Shown: positions 27,969 through 37,532, counted from the stretch's first letter. The stretch: DNA of 43,629 bases from an uncultured Pelagibacteraceae bacterium (GCA_902558795.1 CACEFI010000005.1:1-43629), one strand, 5' to 3'. Made by a program: numbers and translations. Notes: generated by a model from the sequence alone, not told the origin.

Positions 27969-28820
27969 ATGAATATATTCAAAAAAACTATTTTAACAGT
28001 TCTAGCTTCTTTATTAGTCATCGGAAATGTTTACGCTGACAAAATAAAAATTGGAACTGAAGGTGCTTATCCTCCATGGAACTCTAAAGATGCTTCTGGT
28101 AATCTTATTGGTTTTGAGGTTGAGTTAGCACAAGAACTTTGTGCAATCATGAAAGCTGAGTGTACTATCGTTGAACAAGATTGGGATGGAATGATCCCAG
28201 CTTTATTGATGAGAAAGTTTGATGCGATTATGGCTGGAATGTCAATTACAGCTGAAAGACAAAAAACAATTACTTTTTCACAAGGTTATGCAGACGAAGT
28301 AGCATCACTTGCGGTAATGAAAGGTTCAAGTCTAGAGGGTATGGAAACTCCTGAAGGTATTAATTTAACTTTAGGTGGATCAGATGTTAAAAAAGCTCTT
28401 AAAACTCTAACTGGTGCACTTACTGGAAAAACTGTTTGTACTCAAACAGGAACTATTCACCAAAACTTTTTAGAGTCTGGTGATGTTGGAAGTGTAAATG
28501 TAAGAACTTACAAAACTCAAGATGAAGTAAACCTAGACCTTACATCTGGAAGATGTGATGTTGCTTTAGCTGCAGCAGTAGCATTTACAGATTATGCTGA
28601 TAAATCAGGTAAGCCAGTCGTATTAGTTGGACCAACTTTTTCAGGTGGTGCATTTGGTAACGGTGTAGGTGTTGGGATTAGACAAGGCGGAGATGATGCG
28701 ATCGGTAAAAGAGACGCTAAACTTCTAAAAGATTTCAACAAAGCAATTGATAAAGCTAGAAAAAAAGGAATTATTAGCAAACTTGCTATTAAGCACTTTG
28801 GTTTCGACGCTTCTATGTAA
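27969..28820 (+). CDS. Family 3 (polar amino acid/opine-type) ABC substrate-binding protein
   Basis: Signal peptide; IGTEGAYPPWNSKDASGNLIGFEVELAQEL, MAGMSITAERQKTITFSQGY; SD AAAGGAG. Confidence 0.9.
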   Translation: MNIFKKTILTVLASLLVIGNVYADKIKIGTEGAYPPWNSKDASGNLIGFEVELAQELCAIMKAECTIVEQDWDGMIPALLMRKFDAIMAGMSITAERQKTITFSQGYADEVASLAVMKGSSLEGMETPEGINLTLGGSDVKKALKTLTGALTGKTVCTQTGTIHQNFLESGDVGSVNVRTYKTQDEVNLDLTSGRCDVALAAAVAFTDYADKSGKPVVLVGPTFSGGAFGNGVGVGIRQGGDDAIGKRDAKLLKDFNKAIDKARKKGIISKLAIKHFGFDASM

Positions 28821-28832
28821 TTAATTTCAGAT

Positions 28833-28859
28833 TTGGCGACTATAATATATAGTCGCCAA
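28833..28859 (+). promoter_or_regulatory. 11-bp-stem hairpin between binding-protein and permease genes
   Basis: TTGGCGACTAT / ATAGTCGCCAA, 5-nt loop, no T tract. Confidence 0.8.
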
Positions 28860-28864
28860 TCTAT

Positions 28865-29557
28865 ATGGAACTTCTCGCATTCGGTAAAACAGGTTGGGGG
28901 GATGAGTTATTTTACGCAACCCTAATGACTATTGCTGTCTCAGTAACAGCAATGTTGATAGGATTTATTTTTGCCTTAATCTTTACTCCACTTAAACTAT
29001 CAAAATATAAATCTTTAAATTTAATTGGAAATTTTTACACAACAGTAATTCGTGGTGTCCCTGAACTTTTAGTTATCTATCTTTTCTTTTTTGGAGGAAG
29101 TGGTGCAATTATGTATGTTGCATCAATCTTTGGATATTTTGAATATATAGAGATTAATGCTTTTATTACTGGATCAATGGCAATTGGAATAATTTCAGGT
29201 GCTTACTCGACTGAAGTATTTCGTGGAGCAATTCAATCAATTGATAAAGGTCAGTTCGAAGCTGCTAAAGTTTTGGGTGTAGGTAAATTTGTACAGTTTT
29301 ATAAAATAATTTTACCTCAAATGTTAAGACTAGCTATTCCTAATCTTAGTAATGTTTGGCAAATTACTTTAAAGGACACATCTTTAATTTCAGTTACAGG
29401 CTTGGTTGAAATCATGAGACAATCTTATATTGCAGCAGGCTCAACTAGAGATCCATTATTCTTTTACTCATTTGCTGCTGTTTTATATTTATTGTTAACA
29501 TATTTAAGTATGAAACTAATTAATAGGTTAGAAGCTAGATATAGCAGGGGGTATTAA
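28865..29557 (+). CDS. Amino acid ABC transporter permease (HisQ-like)
   Basis: EAAKVLGVGKFVQFYKIILPQMLRLAIPNLSNVWQITLKDTSL. Confidence 0.9.
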   Translation: MELLAFGKTGWGDELFYATLMTIAVSVTAMLIGFIFALIFTPLKLSKYKSLNLIGNFYTTVIRGVPELLVIYLFFFGGSGAIMYVASIFGYFEYIEINAFITGSMAIGIISGAYSTEVFRGAIQSIDKGQFEAAKVLGVGKFVQFYKIILPQMLRLAIPNLSNVWQITLKDTSLISVTGLVEIMRQSYIAAGSTRDPLFFYSFAAVLYLLLTYLSMKLINRLEARYSRGY

Positions 29558-30234
29558 TGGATTTTGATTTGATGTTTACTAGTTTCCCCAAATTATTAGG
29601 TGCAACTGTTGTTACCTTAAAACTTTTATCTGTTTCATTATTTTTTGGTTTGTTTCTTGGATTGTTGTTTGCAATTTTAAGATTAAATAAAAATATATTT
29701 ATCAACAAATTTGCTTATGGATATTCTTATGTCTTTAGAGGAACACCTTTGTTGGTTCAGATTTTCATTATTTACTTTGGTTTGGGACAAATTGAATATT
29801 TAAGATCAACATTTTTATGGGTTATTTTAAAAGAACCTTACTGGTGCGCAATTATAGCTTTTACTTTAAATACTGGAGCATACACATCAGAGATATTAAG
29901 ATCAGCATTTCAAACAATAAAACCAGGTGTTATAGAAGCTGGTAAAAGCTTAGGAATATCAAACAAAATAATATTCTATAAAATTCAAATTCCAATAGCG
30001 ATTAGACAATCACTACCTGCTTATGGGAATGAAATAATATTAATGATGAAGGGTACTTCTTTAGCAAGCACCGTTACGTTAATGGACTTAACAGGTGTTG
30101 CTAAATATATTATTTCAACAACCTTTAAGCCAATAGAAGTATTTATTGTTGCAGGTGGAATTTATTTATTCATGACTTTTATTATTCATAATGTCATTAA
30201 ATATTTAGAGAAAAAATATAGTTTTCAACAATAA
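29557..30234 (+). CDS. Amino acid ABC transporter permease (HisM-like)
   Basis: YVFRGTPLLVQIFIIYFG, EAGKSLGISNKIIFYKIQIPIAIRQSLPAYGNEIILMMKGTSL. Confidence 0.9.
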   Translation: MDFDLMFTSFPKLLGATVVTLKLLSVSLFFGLFLGLLFAILRLNKNIFINKFAYGYSYVFRGTPLLVQIFIIYFGLGQIEYLRSTFLWVILKEPYWCAIIAFTLNTGAYTSEILRSAFQTIKPGVIEAGKSLGISNKIIFYKIQIPIAIRQSLPAYGNEIILMMKGTSLASTVTLMDLTGVAKYIISTTFKPIEVFIVAGGIYLFMTFIIHNVIKYLEKKYSFQQ

Positions 30235-30236
30235 AA

Positions 30237-31025
30237 ATGTTTTTATCAGAAAAACAAATTAAAGATTATCAAACTAATGGAGTGATAATTGTTAAAGATA
30301 TTTTTAAAGATTGGATAGAGCCATTAAGAAAAGGTTTCCAAAAGGTTTTGGATAAACCCAGTAAACATGGGCGAGAAAATGTAGATGGTAGTGATGGTAG
30401 ATTTTTTGAAGATTATTGTAATTGGGAAAGAATAGAAGAGTTTAAAGATTGTATTTTTAATTCACCTGGAGCCCAAATTGTTGCTGAAGCAACTAATTCT
30501 AAATCATCTCAAATTTTTCATGAACATATATTTATAAAAGAACCAGGCACATATAAAGAAACACCTTGGCATCAAGACATGCCTTATTACTGTGTTGATG
30601 GTAACGATACTGGAAGTTTTTGGATACCATTAGATGAAGTTGATCAAAAAAATAATCTTAAATTAATTTTAGGTTCTCATAAATGGTCAAAGTTAATTAG
30701 ACCAACAAAATGGTCCAATAACCAATCCTGGTATAATGATGATAGTTCTTTTATGGATTTACCATCATTAAAAGAATTTGAAAAAAATATTCTAATTCCA
30801 GAATTAAGTTTGGGTGATGCTGTTTTATTTAATTTTAAAACTGTACATGGCTCAACTGGAAATAATACTTCTAAATCGAGGAGGGCATTTTCAATGAGGT
30901 TCATAGGAGATGATGTGAAATATATTGATAGAGGAGGAGCAACATCTCCACCATTTGATGGAATTAATTTAAAAATTGGAGATGTAATGAGAGAGGATTG
31001 GTTTCCAAAAGTTTTTAATAGCTAA
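30237..31025 (+). CDS. Phytanoyl-CoA dioxygenase (PhyH) family Fe(II)/2OG oxygenase
   Basis: HQDMPYY (HxD) and TVHGS distal His; FWIPLDEVDQKNNLKLILGSHK. Confidence 0.88.
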   Translation: MFLSEKQIKDYQTNGVIIVKDIFKDWIEPLRKGFQKVLDKPSKHGRENVDGSDGRFFEDYCNWERIEEFKDCIFNSPGAQIVAEATNSKSSQIFHEHIFIKEPGTYKETPWHQDMPYYCVDGNDTGSFWIPLDEVDQKNNLKLILGSHKWSKLIRPTKWSNNQSWYNDDSSFMDLPSLKEFEKNILIPELSLGDAVLFNFKTVHGSTGNNTSKSRRAFSMRFIGDDVKYIDRGGATSPPFDGINLKIGDVMREDWFPKVFNS

Positions 31026-31903
31026 TTGGCTTTTATTTTTTGATTAATAACTAGAACTGCACCAATAATTAAAACAGGAAGCCCAATAATAAGATCTATT
31101 TGCCACTCTAATTTTTCAAAAATCGTAGATATTATTAAAGCAAGAACAGGCATAACAACACCTACATAACCTGCTCGTCCAGGACCAACTTTTTCGAGTA
31201 ATTTTAAATATGAAACGAAAGCAAAGATTGATCCAAAAATAGATAAATAAAATAGAGACGTTATATAACTAAAACTATATTCAAATAATAATTCAGAACC
31301 ACGCACTTGTGTTATTAAAAAAGTAATAATAGAACCATATAACATAGCATAAGCTATTGTTTGTAGTGCAGGAAAATTATTATTCAAATTTCTTTGATGA
31401 ACCATGTTTCCTGTTGAGGCACAAAATGTTCCAATTAATGCTAAAAATAATCCTATGTGAGTACCTTTTTCAAAGCTAAAATTAATGATTTCATCATTAA
31501 AAATAATTACAATCCCAATCATTCCAATTAATGCACCAATTAATGTTTTTAAAGATGGTTTTTTCTTGAAGTAAAAAGTTTCACCCAAAATATTCATTAT
31601 AACAACAGTGGAAAAAACAATTGCTGGAAATGCACTTATTAAATATGTGTTGGAAAGGTAAAAGAAAACATAATTAATTGAATAAAGACAAATTCCAAAA
31701 AATAAAAACCAAAAGTGATAATTGATAGAAAACTTTAAATTCTGTTTTTTAATCAATAGGTAAATAAAAAAAATGATTGCTGCAATTAAGAATCTATAAA
31801 AAACAGATACTAATGGATCCACGTAACCTAATTGAAATTTAATTAAATACCAAGTAGGTGACCAACAAAAAAGTGTGATTAAAAATAAAACATAGTTATT
31901 CAT
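31022..31903 (-). CDS. EamA/DMT family transporter
   Basis: Ten-TM pattern, LIGALIGMIGIVIIF and C-terminal EamA repeat. Confidence 0.85.
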   Translation of the reverse strand: MNNYVLFLITLFCWSPTWYLIKFQLGYVDPLVSVFYRFLIAAIIFFIYLLIKKQNLKFSINYHFWFLFFGICLYSINYVFFYLSNTYLISAFPAIVFSTVVIMNILGETFYFKKKPSLKTLIGALIGMIGIVIIFNDEIINFSFEKGTHIGLFLALIGTFCASTGNMVHQRNLNNNFPALQTIAYAMLYGSIITFLITQVRGSELLFEYSFSYITSLFYLSIFGSIFAFVSYLKLLEKVGPGRAGYVGVVMPVLALIISTIFEKLEWQIDLIIGLPVLIIGAVLVINQKIKAN

Positions 31904-31911
31904 TAACAGTT

Positions 31912-32301
31912 CTAATAACTAGTATATTCTTTAATTTCTTTTATCTTCGAACCTGTGTGATTATTGATTTCTAGTTTAATTTTAGCCCTGTCGTCATTTA
32001 AGAAATGAACATCTCTTGAAAGTTTAATAAAAGTCTCTGTAAAATCTTTTTCTTTTTCACATTGTCTTTTATCATCTTCAATTACCCATAATTTTGCATT
32101 AATTTCTTTTAAAGACTCAAATAGCTCATTTAATTTTTGATCAGATTTAACATTGTTATTTAACTGATCTTTAAGAATTGAGTGTTCTTCATTAATAAAT
32201 TTTAGTTTTTCCAAATCTTTGATTTTTTCTTGTTTAATTTCTAGAATAGAAATTTTGTCCAATAATTCACCAACTGACACTTCGACTAGAATTTTATTCA
32301 T
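31912..32301 (-). CDS. Small conserved protein, DUF6165-like
   Basis: VEVSVGELLDKISILEIKQEKI N-terminal motif. Confidence 0.6.
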   Translation of the reverse strand: MNKILVEVSVGELLDKISILEIKQEKIKDLEKLKFINEEHSILKDQLNNNVKSDQKLNELFESLKEINAKLWVIEDDKRQCEKEKDFTETFIKLSRDVHFLNDDRAKIKLEINNHTGSKIKEIKEYTSY

Positions 32302-32333
32302 TAAAAAATATACTATGTTAAGTTGTTATAAAT

Positions 32334-33275
32334 ATGTCTAATATTTTAGTCATTAAACATGGATCTTTAGGAGATATAGCTCAAGCGTGTGGGGCAATTC
32401 AAGATATTTCTGAAAATCACAAAAATGATGAAGTTCATTTGTTAACAACCAAACCATATTTTGATCTATTTAAAAAAAATCCACATATTTCCAATGTTAT
32501 TCTGGATAAGAGATTACCAAGATTTAATCTGATCTATTTATATTCATTGATGAAGAATATTAAGAAATACAAATTTTCCAAAGTTTATGACTTACAAAAC
32601 TCAAGCAGAACAGCTTTTTATAAAAGAATATTATTTCCTAATGCTACGAAAGATACATGGTCATCTACTGAAACCACATTACCAGAAGGAACTACAAAAG
32701 AAGATTTTGATAAAGACTCAGTTTTATCTAGGTTTGATTATCAGTTAAAAAGCTCAGGAATTACAACTCACCACACATTAAGCCCTGATTTTTCGTGGAG
32801 CCCATCAGATATATCTCAAATAAAAAATTACCATCAATTAGAAAAATATATTGTACTTTTTCCTTTTTGTTCCCCTCATTTAACTTCTAAGAAATGGCCT
32901 TATTATAATGATTTGATTTCTATGATTAATGAAAGATTAGAAAATAAATTTAAAGTAGTTATAGCACCTGGACCAGGAGAAATTAAAGATGCATCAAATA
33001 TTAATGCTCTTTGTATTTTAGACAATGGTAAAGCTTTAGATATCTCTCAATTAGCAGCATTAATTAAAGATAGTTCATTTGTCGTCGCTAATGATACGGG
33101 CCCAGCACACATGACGGCTCATTTAGGATCAAAAGGAATTGCTTTATTTGGTTCTCACACTACTCCTTTTAAAGTAAGCATTGAGAGAGAAAATTTTAAA
33201 GCAATACAAGTCTCAGAGTTATCTAAGTTGTCAGCTGAAAAAGTTTTTGAAAGATTGTCTGAGGTTATTTCTTAA
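32334..33275 (+). CDS. Glycosyltransferase family 9 (heptosyltransferase-like)
   Basis: ILVIKHGSLGDIAQACGAI, VVANDTGPAHMTAHLGSKGIALFG. Confidence 0.88.
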   Translation: MSNILVIKHGSLGDIAQACGAIQDISENHKNDEVHLLTTKPYFDLFKKNPHISNVILDKRLPRFNLIYLYSLMKNIKKYKFSKVYDLQNSSRTAFYKRILFPNATKDTWSSTETTLPEGTTKEDFDKDSVLSRFDYQLKSSGITTHHTLSPDFSWSPSDISQIKNYHQLEKYIVLFPFCSPHLTSKKWPYYNDLISMINERLENKFKVVIAPGPGEIKDASNINALCILDNGKALDISQLAALIKDSSFVVANDTGPAHMTAHLGSKGIALFGSHTTPFKVSIERENFKAIQVSELSKLSAEKVFERLSEVIS

Positions 33276-34362
33276 TTTTTTCTAATACTCTTAAAAATAT
33301 AGGAACAGTGAAAAGGATAAAAAGTAATCTTATTATATGATGAAAAGCAACAAAGTCTGGATCTAAATCAAAAGCTATTGCTATTACTGCTACCTCATAA
33401 ATTCCACCAGGACTAAAAGATAATATTAAAGTTAAAATGTTTGTATCAACAAAGAATGTTGCAAGATAGGCTGCAACCAAACCTAATACTACCAAAATAG
33501 TGGTAGCTACAATACTATGAAGAGAATTATTGGCTATCTCTTTAACAGTTTTTTCAGCAAACCTGCATCCGACAGAAGCACCAAGTATTAAAAGGCAAAA
33601 ATTAATAGATGCACCAGGCAGTTTGTATGAAGCAATATCTGTGATTTGTAATAATCCACTAGCAAATAATGTACCTGAGAGTAAAGCTGCTGGAACTCTA
33701 ATTTTATCAAAAACAAAAATAAAAAACAAAGATGCAATGATAAGTAAAATTAGATTTAGATGATTTTGACCCATGTAATCAAAGTCATCTAATAGTAATG
33801 CTTCTGAACCAGTATTATTAACGATAATAAATGGAATAACAGTTATGATTATAATTAGCCTAATTAAATGTGAAGTTGCTACTTGAGATAAATCGGTTTT
33901 TTCATTTTCTGCTAAAATCATTAATGGACCTAAAGCACCTGGTGCTGCAGAGAATATTGAAGCTTTTTCACCATAACCTGAAAATTTTTGAAGGTATTTT
34001 GATACAATCAAAATACAGACTATTATATAGATAAGCATTATTACTGATGTCCAAATCCAATTAATCATCTGATTAAATAGGCTCTGATCAATATAGTTAC
34101 CTATATGAAGTCCAAGGATAATTAAAATTGAACTTAGAGCTATTTTGGGCATTACAACTTTCAAGCCTGCTAATGCAGCAATAGATGTGACGATCATTGG
34201 ACCTAACATCCAAGCTAAAGGAATATTAAAATAGTCAGCAACTATCGCACTAGGAATTGAAATTAAGATTACTGAAATAAACTTTTTAGCGAAAAGTTGT
34301 TTAAAACTTGAATAATAAAAAGTAACTTTAGACTCGTTCATAATCAGCTTTTCTATCACCAC
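33265..34362 (-). CDS. AbrB family membrane protein
   Basis: PLAWMLGPMI, SAAPGALGPLMILA, SFSPGGIYEVAVIAIAFDLDPDFVAFHHIIRLL. Confidence 0.85.
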   Translation of the reverse strand: MVIEKLIMNESKVTFYYSSFKQLFAKKFISVILISIPSAIVADYFNIPLAWMLGPMIVTSIAALAGLKVVMPKIALSSILIILGLHIGNYIDQSLFNQMINWIWTSVIMLIYIIVCILIVSKYLQKFSGYGEKASIFSAAPGALGPLMILAENEKTDLSQVATSHLIRLIIIITVIPFIIVNNTGSEALLLDDFDYMGQNHLNLILLIIASLFFIFVFDKIRVPAALLSGTLFASGLLQITDIASYKLPGASINFCLLILGASVGCRFAEKTVKEIANNSLHSIVATTILVVLGLVAAYLATFFVDTNILTLILSFSPGGIYEVAVIAIAFDLDPDFVAFHHIIRLLFILFTVPIFLRVLEKIKK

Positions 34363-34557
34363 TTTAAAAAAAAATAACAGAAAAGAGGTTATTGAAAAAA
34401 GTGAACTTTAATTTTTTTAATAAAATTTATTAATAGTAAATGCTGAGTTTTTATCTCAGTAATTAGAATCAATCATTAGTTGAATGACAATATTATAAGT
34501 TGCATTGTTATTTATACTGTAATTTACTGTGATTTTTAAATTAGAGAGGGAAAAATA

Positions 34558-35538
34558 ATGAAAAACTTAAAAAAAATAGTTTCAGTATTATTTTCAGCAA
34601 TCCTATTATTCTCAGCAACAACTACAAGCTCAGTAGCAATTGATAAATTGCACTTTGTAATTGGTGGTGGTGCTGGTGGTGGTTGGGATGGAACTGCTAG
34701 AGGTACTGGAGAAGCTTTAACAAAAGCTGGAATGTTAAAAAGTGCATCATTTGAAAATATGTCAGGTGGTGGTGGTGGTAAAGCGTTAGCTTTCATGATT
34801 AATACTAAACCTGCAAACACAGTTTTAGTTCAATCAACACCATTAGTTTTAAGATCAATCACAAGACATAAAGGTTATGTAAGTGGAAGTGGTACTTTAT
34901 CTTATAAAGATGTTGTGCCGATCGCTGGTGTAATTGGTGATTATGGTGCAATTGCTGTTGCAAAAAACTCACCTTACAAAAACTTTAAAGATGTTGTTGA
35001 TGCATACAAAAAGGATCCTAGCTCTATCAAAATGGCAGGCGGATCAGTAAGAGGAAGTATGGACCATTTAATTGGTGCTTTAGCTTTCCAAGCTGCTGGT
35101 GCTAATCCAAATGATGTAGCTTATATTCCTTATGATGCTGGTGGAAAAGCGTTAGCTGGACTTTTATCTGGTGAGACACAAATTATCTCAACAGGTTTAG
35201 GTGAATTGATGGGTGCAAGAGACCAAGTAACAATTATTGGTATCACTGCTCCTTCAAGAGTTTCTGATGCTCCAGATGCACCAACTCTAAAAGAACAAGG
35301 ATATGATGTGCAATTCGTTAACTGGAGAGGATTTTTTGGCCCTCCAGGCATGAGTAATGCTGATAAATCAGCTATTGCAAAAATGCTTGGCGATGTACAA
35401 AAAACTCCTGAATGGGAAACTGTCAGAGCGAGAAATGCTTGGGTAAATATTTATAACCCAGAAGGCAAGTTTGTTTCTTTCTTAGAAAAACAAACAGAAG
35501 AAATGACAGCTCTTATGAAAAAACTAGGAGTTATATAA
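34558..35538 (+). CDS. tctC: Tripartite tricarboxylate transporter substrate-binding protein, TctC family
   Basis: Signal peptide; GGGAGGGWDGTARG, GGSVRGSMDHLIGALAFQ; strong SD; followed by TctB and TctA. Confidence 0.88.
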   Translation: MKNLKKIVSVLFSAILLFSATTTSSVAIDKLHFVIGGGAGGGWDGTARGTGEALTKAGMLKSASFENMSGGGGGKALAFMINTKPANTVLVQSTPLVLRSITRHKGYVSGSGTLSYKDVVPIAGVIGDYGAIAVAKNSPYKNFKDVVDAYKKDPSSIKMAGGSVRGSMDHLIGALAFQAAGANPNDVAYIPYDAGGKALAGLLSGETQIISTGLGELMGARDQVTIIGITAPSRVSDAPDAPTLKEQGYDVQFVNWRGFFGPPGMSNADKSAIAKMLGDVQKTPEWETVRARNAWVNIYNPEGKFVSFLEKQTEEMTALMKKLGVI

Positions 35539-35560
35539 TCCTTAGGATTATTTAGAATTA

Positions 35561-35614
35561 GAGCAGTGAATATAAATACTACAAAAATTATATCACTGCT
35601 CTTTTTTATTTTTT
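35561..35614 (+). terminator. Intrinsic terminator overlapping the 5' end of tctB
   Basis: GAGCAGTGAATATAA / TTATATCACTGCTC (9-bp perfect base plus bulged extension), followed by TTTTTTATTTTTT; includes the GTG at 35566. Confidence 0.8.
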
Positions 35615-36036
35615 CAGCATTTTATTTATATACTGCTTACCAAATTCAGGTTTTTGCATTTGATGAAAATGCACCATTTAATGCTAGGACATTTCCAATT
35701 TACCTAGGCTATGCCGGATTGTTTTTTTCTGGATTAAAACTTATTTTACCAGATCCAAATACTATTAAAGTTGAACACAAAAATTTAGAGTACAAAAAAA
35801 CAGGTATACTTGTACTTATTGCTATTATTTATGGAGCTACAATTTTAAAAGTTGGTTATTTTTTAACCACATCTTTATTTTTATTTGCCTCTTATTATTT
35901 CTTAGGAGAAAGAAGGTGGATACTAATGTTCATATTATCTTTCCCTTTTGTAGCTGCGTTCATGTATCTACTTCACGGAGTTCTTAATATCTATTTAAGA
36001 GATCCATTCTTACAATCAATTGGAGTAATGGGATGA
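35566..36036 (+). CDS. tctB: Tripartite tricarboxylate transporter small subunit, TctB family
   Basis: 156 aa, four TM segments, between tctC and tctA; GTG start. Confidence 0.82.
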   Translation: MNINTTKIISLLFFIFSAFYLYTAYQIQVFAFDENAPFNARTFPIYLGYAGLFFSGLKLILPDPNTIKVEHKNLEYKKTGILVLIAIIYGATILKVGYFLTTSLFLFASYYFLGERRWILMFILSFPFVAAFMYLLHGVLNIYLRDPFLQSIGVMG

Positions 36037-37532
36037 TTGAAGGAATATTAATTGGATTAACTACAGCTTTAACAATCCAAAACATATTAATGGTTATGAT
36101 TGGTTGTTTCTTTGGAACAATTATTGGAATGCTACCAGGCCTTGGTCCAATGACTGCAATTGCATTAATGATACCAATTACTTATGGTTTTGATCCTGCA
36201 ACAGGATTAATTTTAATGGCTGGTGTTTATTATGGAGCGGTATTTGGTGGATCTACTTCTTCTATATTATTAAATGCTCCAGGTGTCCCAGGAACTGTAG
36301 CAACTTCATTTGATGGGTATCCAATGGCCCAACAAGGTAAAGCAGGAAAAGCTTTAGCTATAGCAGCATGGAGTTCATTTGCAGGAGGAACGCTATCTGC
36401 AATTTATTTATTATTTATGGCACCAAGTTTATCAAAAGTTAGTTTATCTTTTAGATCACCAGATTATTTTGCATTAATGATTTTAGGTTTAACTGCTATC
36501 GCTGCTTTTTCATCCAAAGGTCAGTTTCTAAAAGCAATGATGATGGTAGTACTAGGTTTAATGTTAGCCTCTGTTGGTCAAGATAGTTTGTCTGATATTA
36601 CAAGATTTACATTTAACAATATGAATTTAACAGATGGGATTAGCTTTGTACTAGTTGTGATGGCAACGTTTGCAATGAGTGAAGCCTTAACAATTATACT
36701 AAAAAGAAATGATCCAACGAGTGCTGCTAAACAAGTCTCTTTAACTGAACTAGGTTCTATCAAAATTAATAAAGAAGAACGAGCTAAAATGTACAAAACC
36801 ATTCCAAGATCATCAGTGATTGGTTTTTTAATTGGTGTTTTACCAGGAGCTGGTGCAACTATTGCATCTTTTTTAGCTTATGGAATGGAACGAAACGTAG
36901 TCAGTGATGAAGAGAAAGAGAAATTTGGTAAAGGAAGCGTAAATGGTTTGTCAGCACCAGAAACTGCAAACAATGCTGCTTGCTCTGGTTCTTTTGTGCC
37001 AATGCTTACTTTAGGAATTCCAGGAAGTGGAACGACAGCTGTCATGTTAGGTGCACTTTTAGGATTTGGGGTTCAACCAGGTCCTAGACTTTATATGACA
37101 AACCCAGAAATTTTCTGGTCAATAATTATGTCTATGTACATTGGAATGGTAATATTGCTTATATTAAATTTACCGCTCATTCCCTATATAGCTAGAATTC
37201 TTGCGGTTCCTAAAAATTATTTAATCCCTTTAATTCTATTTTTCTCTGTAACTGGAATTTATGTAATGTCATTTAATAACTTTGATATTTATTTAATGAT
37301 TGGGATAGCTGTAGTTGCAACTTATTTAAGACTATATGACTTTCCAATGCCACCTCTAATATTAGCTTTTGTATTAGGTGGATTAATGGAAGAAAATCTT
37401 AGAAGGTCTTTGTTATTAAGTAATGGTTCGTGGGAATTTTTGTGGGACAGAACATTAACCGCTTGTATCCTGGCTACTACAATTTTAATTGTAGTTTGGC
37501 ATATTTACAAAACCTTTAAAAAGAATAATTAA
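36033..37532 (+). CDS. tctA: Tripartite tricarboxylate transporter large permease, TctA family
   Basis: GTIIGMLPGLGPMTAIALMIP, YGAVFGGSTSSILLNAPG, GVLPGAGATIASF, LGIPGSGTTAVMLGAL. Confidence 0.96.
   Translation: MIEGILIGLTTALTIQNILMVMIGCFFGTIIGMLPGLGPMTAIALMIPITYGFDPATGLILMAGVYYGAVFGGSTSSILLNAPGVPGTVATSFDGYPMAQQGKAGKALAIAAWSSFAGGTLSAIYLLFMAPSLSKVSLSFRSPDYFALMILGLTAIAAFSSKGQFLKAMMMVVLGLMLASVGQDSLSDITRFTFNNMNLTDGISFVLVVMATFAMSEALTIILKRNDPTSAAKQVSLTELGSIKINKEERAKMYKTIPRSSVIGFLIGVLPGAGATIASFLAYGMERNVVSDEEKEKFGKGSVNGLSAPETANNAACSGSFVPMLTLGIPGSGTTAVMLGALLGFGVQPGPRLYMTNPEIFWSIIMSMYIGMVILLILNLPLIPYIARILAVPKNYLIPLILFFSVTGIYVMSFNNFDIYLMIGIAVVATYLRLYDFPMPPLILAFVLGGLMEENLRRSLLLSNGSWEFLWDRTLTACILATTILIVVWHIYKTFKKNN

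Noticed and set aside
34442-34460. GCTGAG...CTCAGT hairpin upstream of tctC as a possible riboswitch
   Set aside because: Only 5-6 bp stem, no recognisable aptamer core; too weak to support
34536-34820. Minus-strand 94-aa ORF with poly-proline stretches (PPPPPDIF, PPPAPPP)
   Set aside because: Antisense to Gly-rich GGT/GGA codons of tctC; a reading-frame artefact
35535-35551. ATAATCC-TTA-GGATTAT short palindrome just after tctC
   Set aside because: 7 bp stem with 3-nt loop in AT-rich DNA; the adjacent 35561-35614 hairpin is the convincing element
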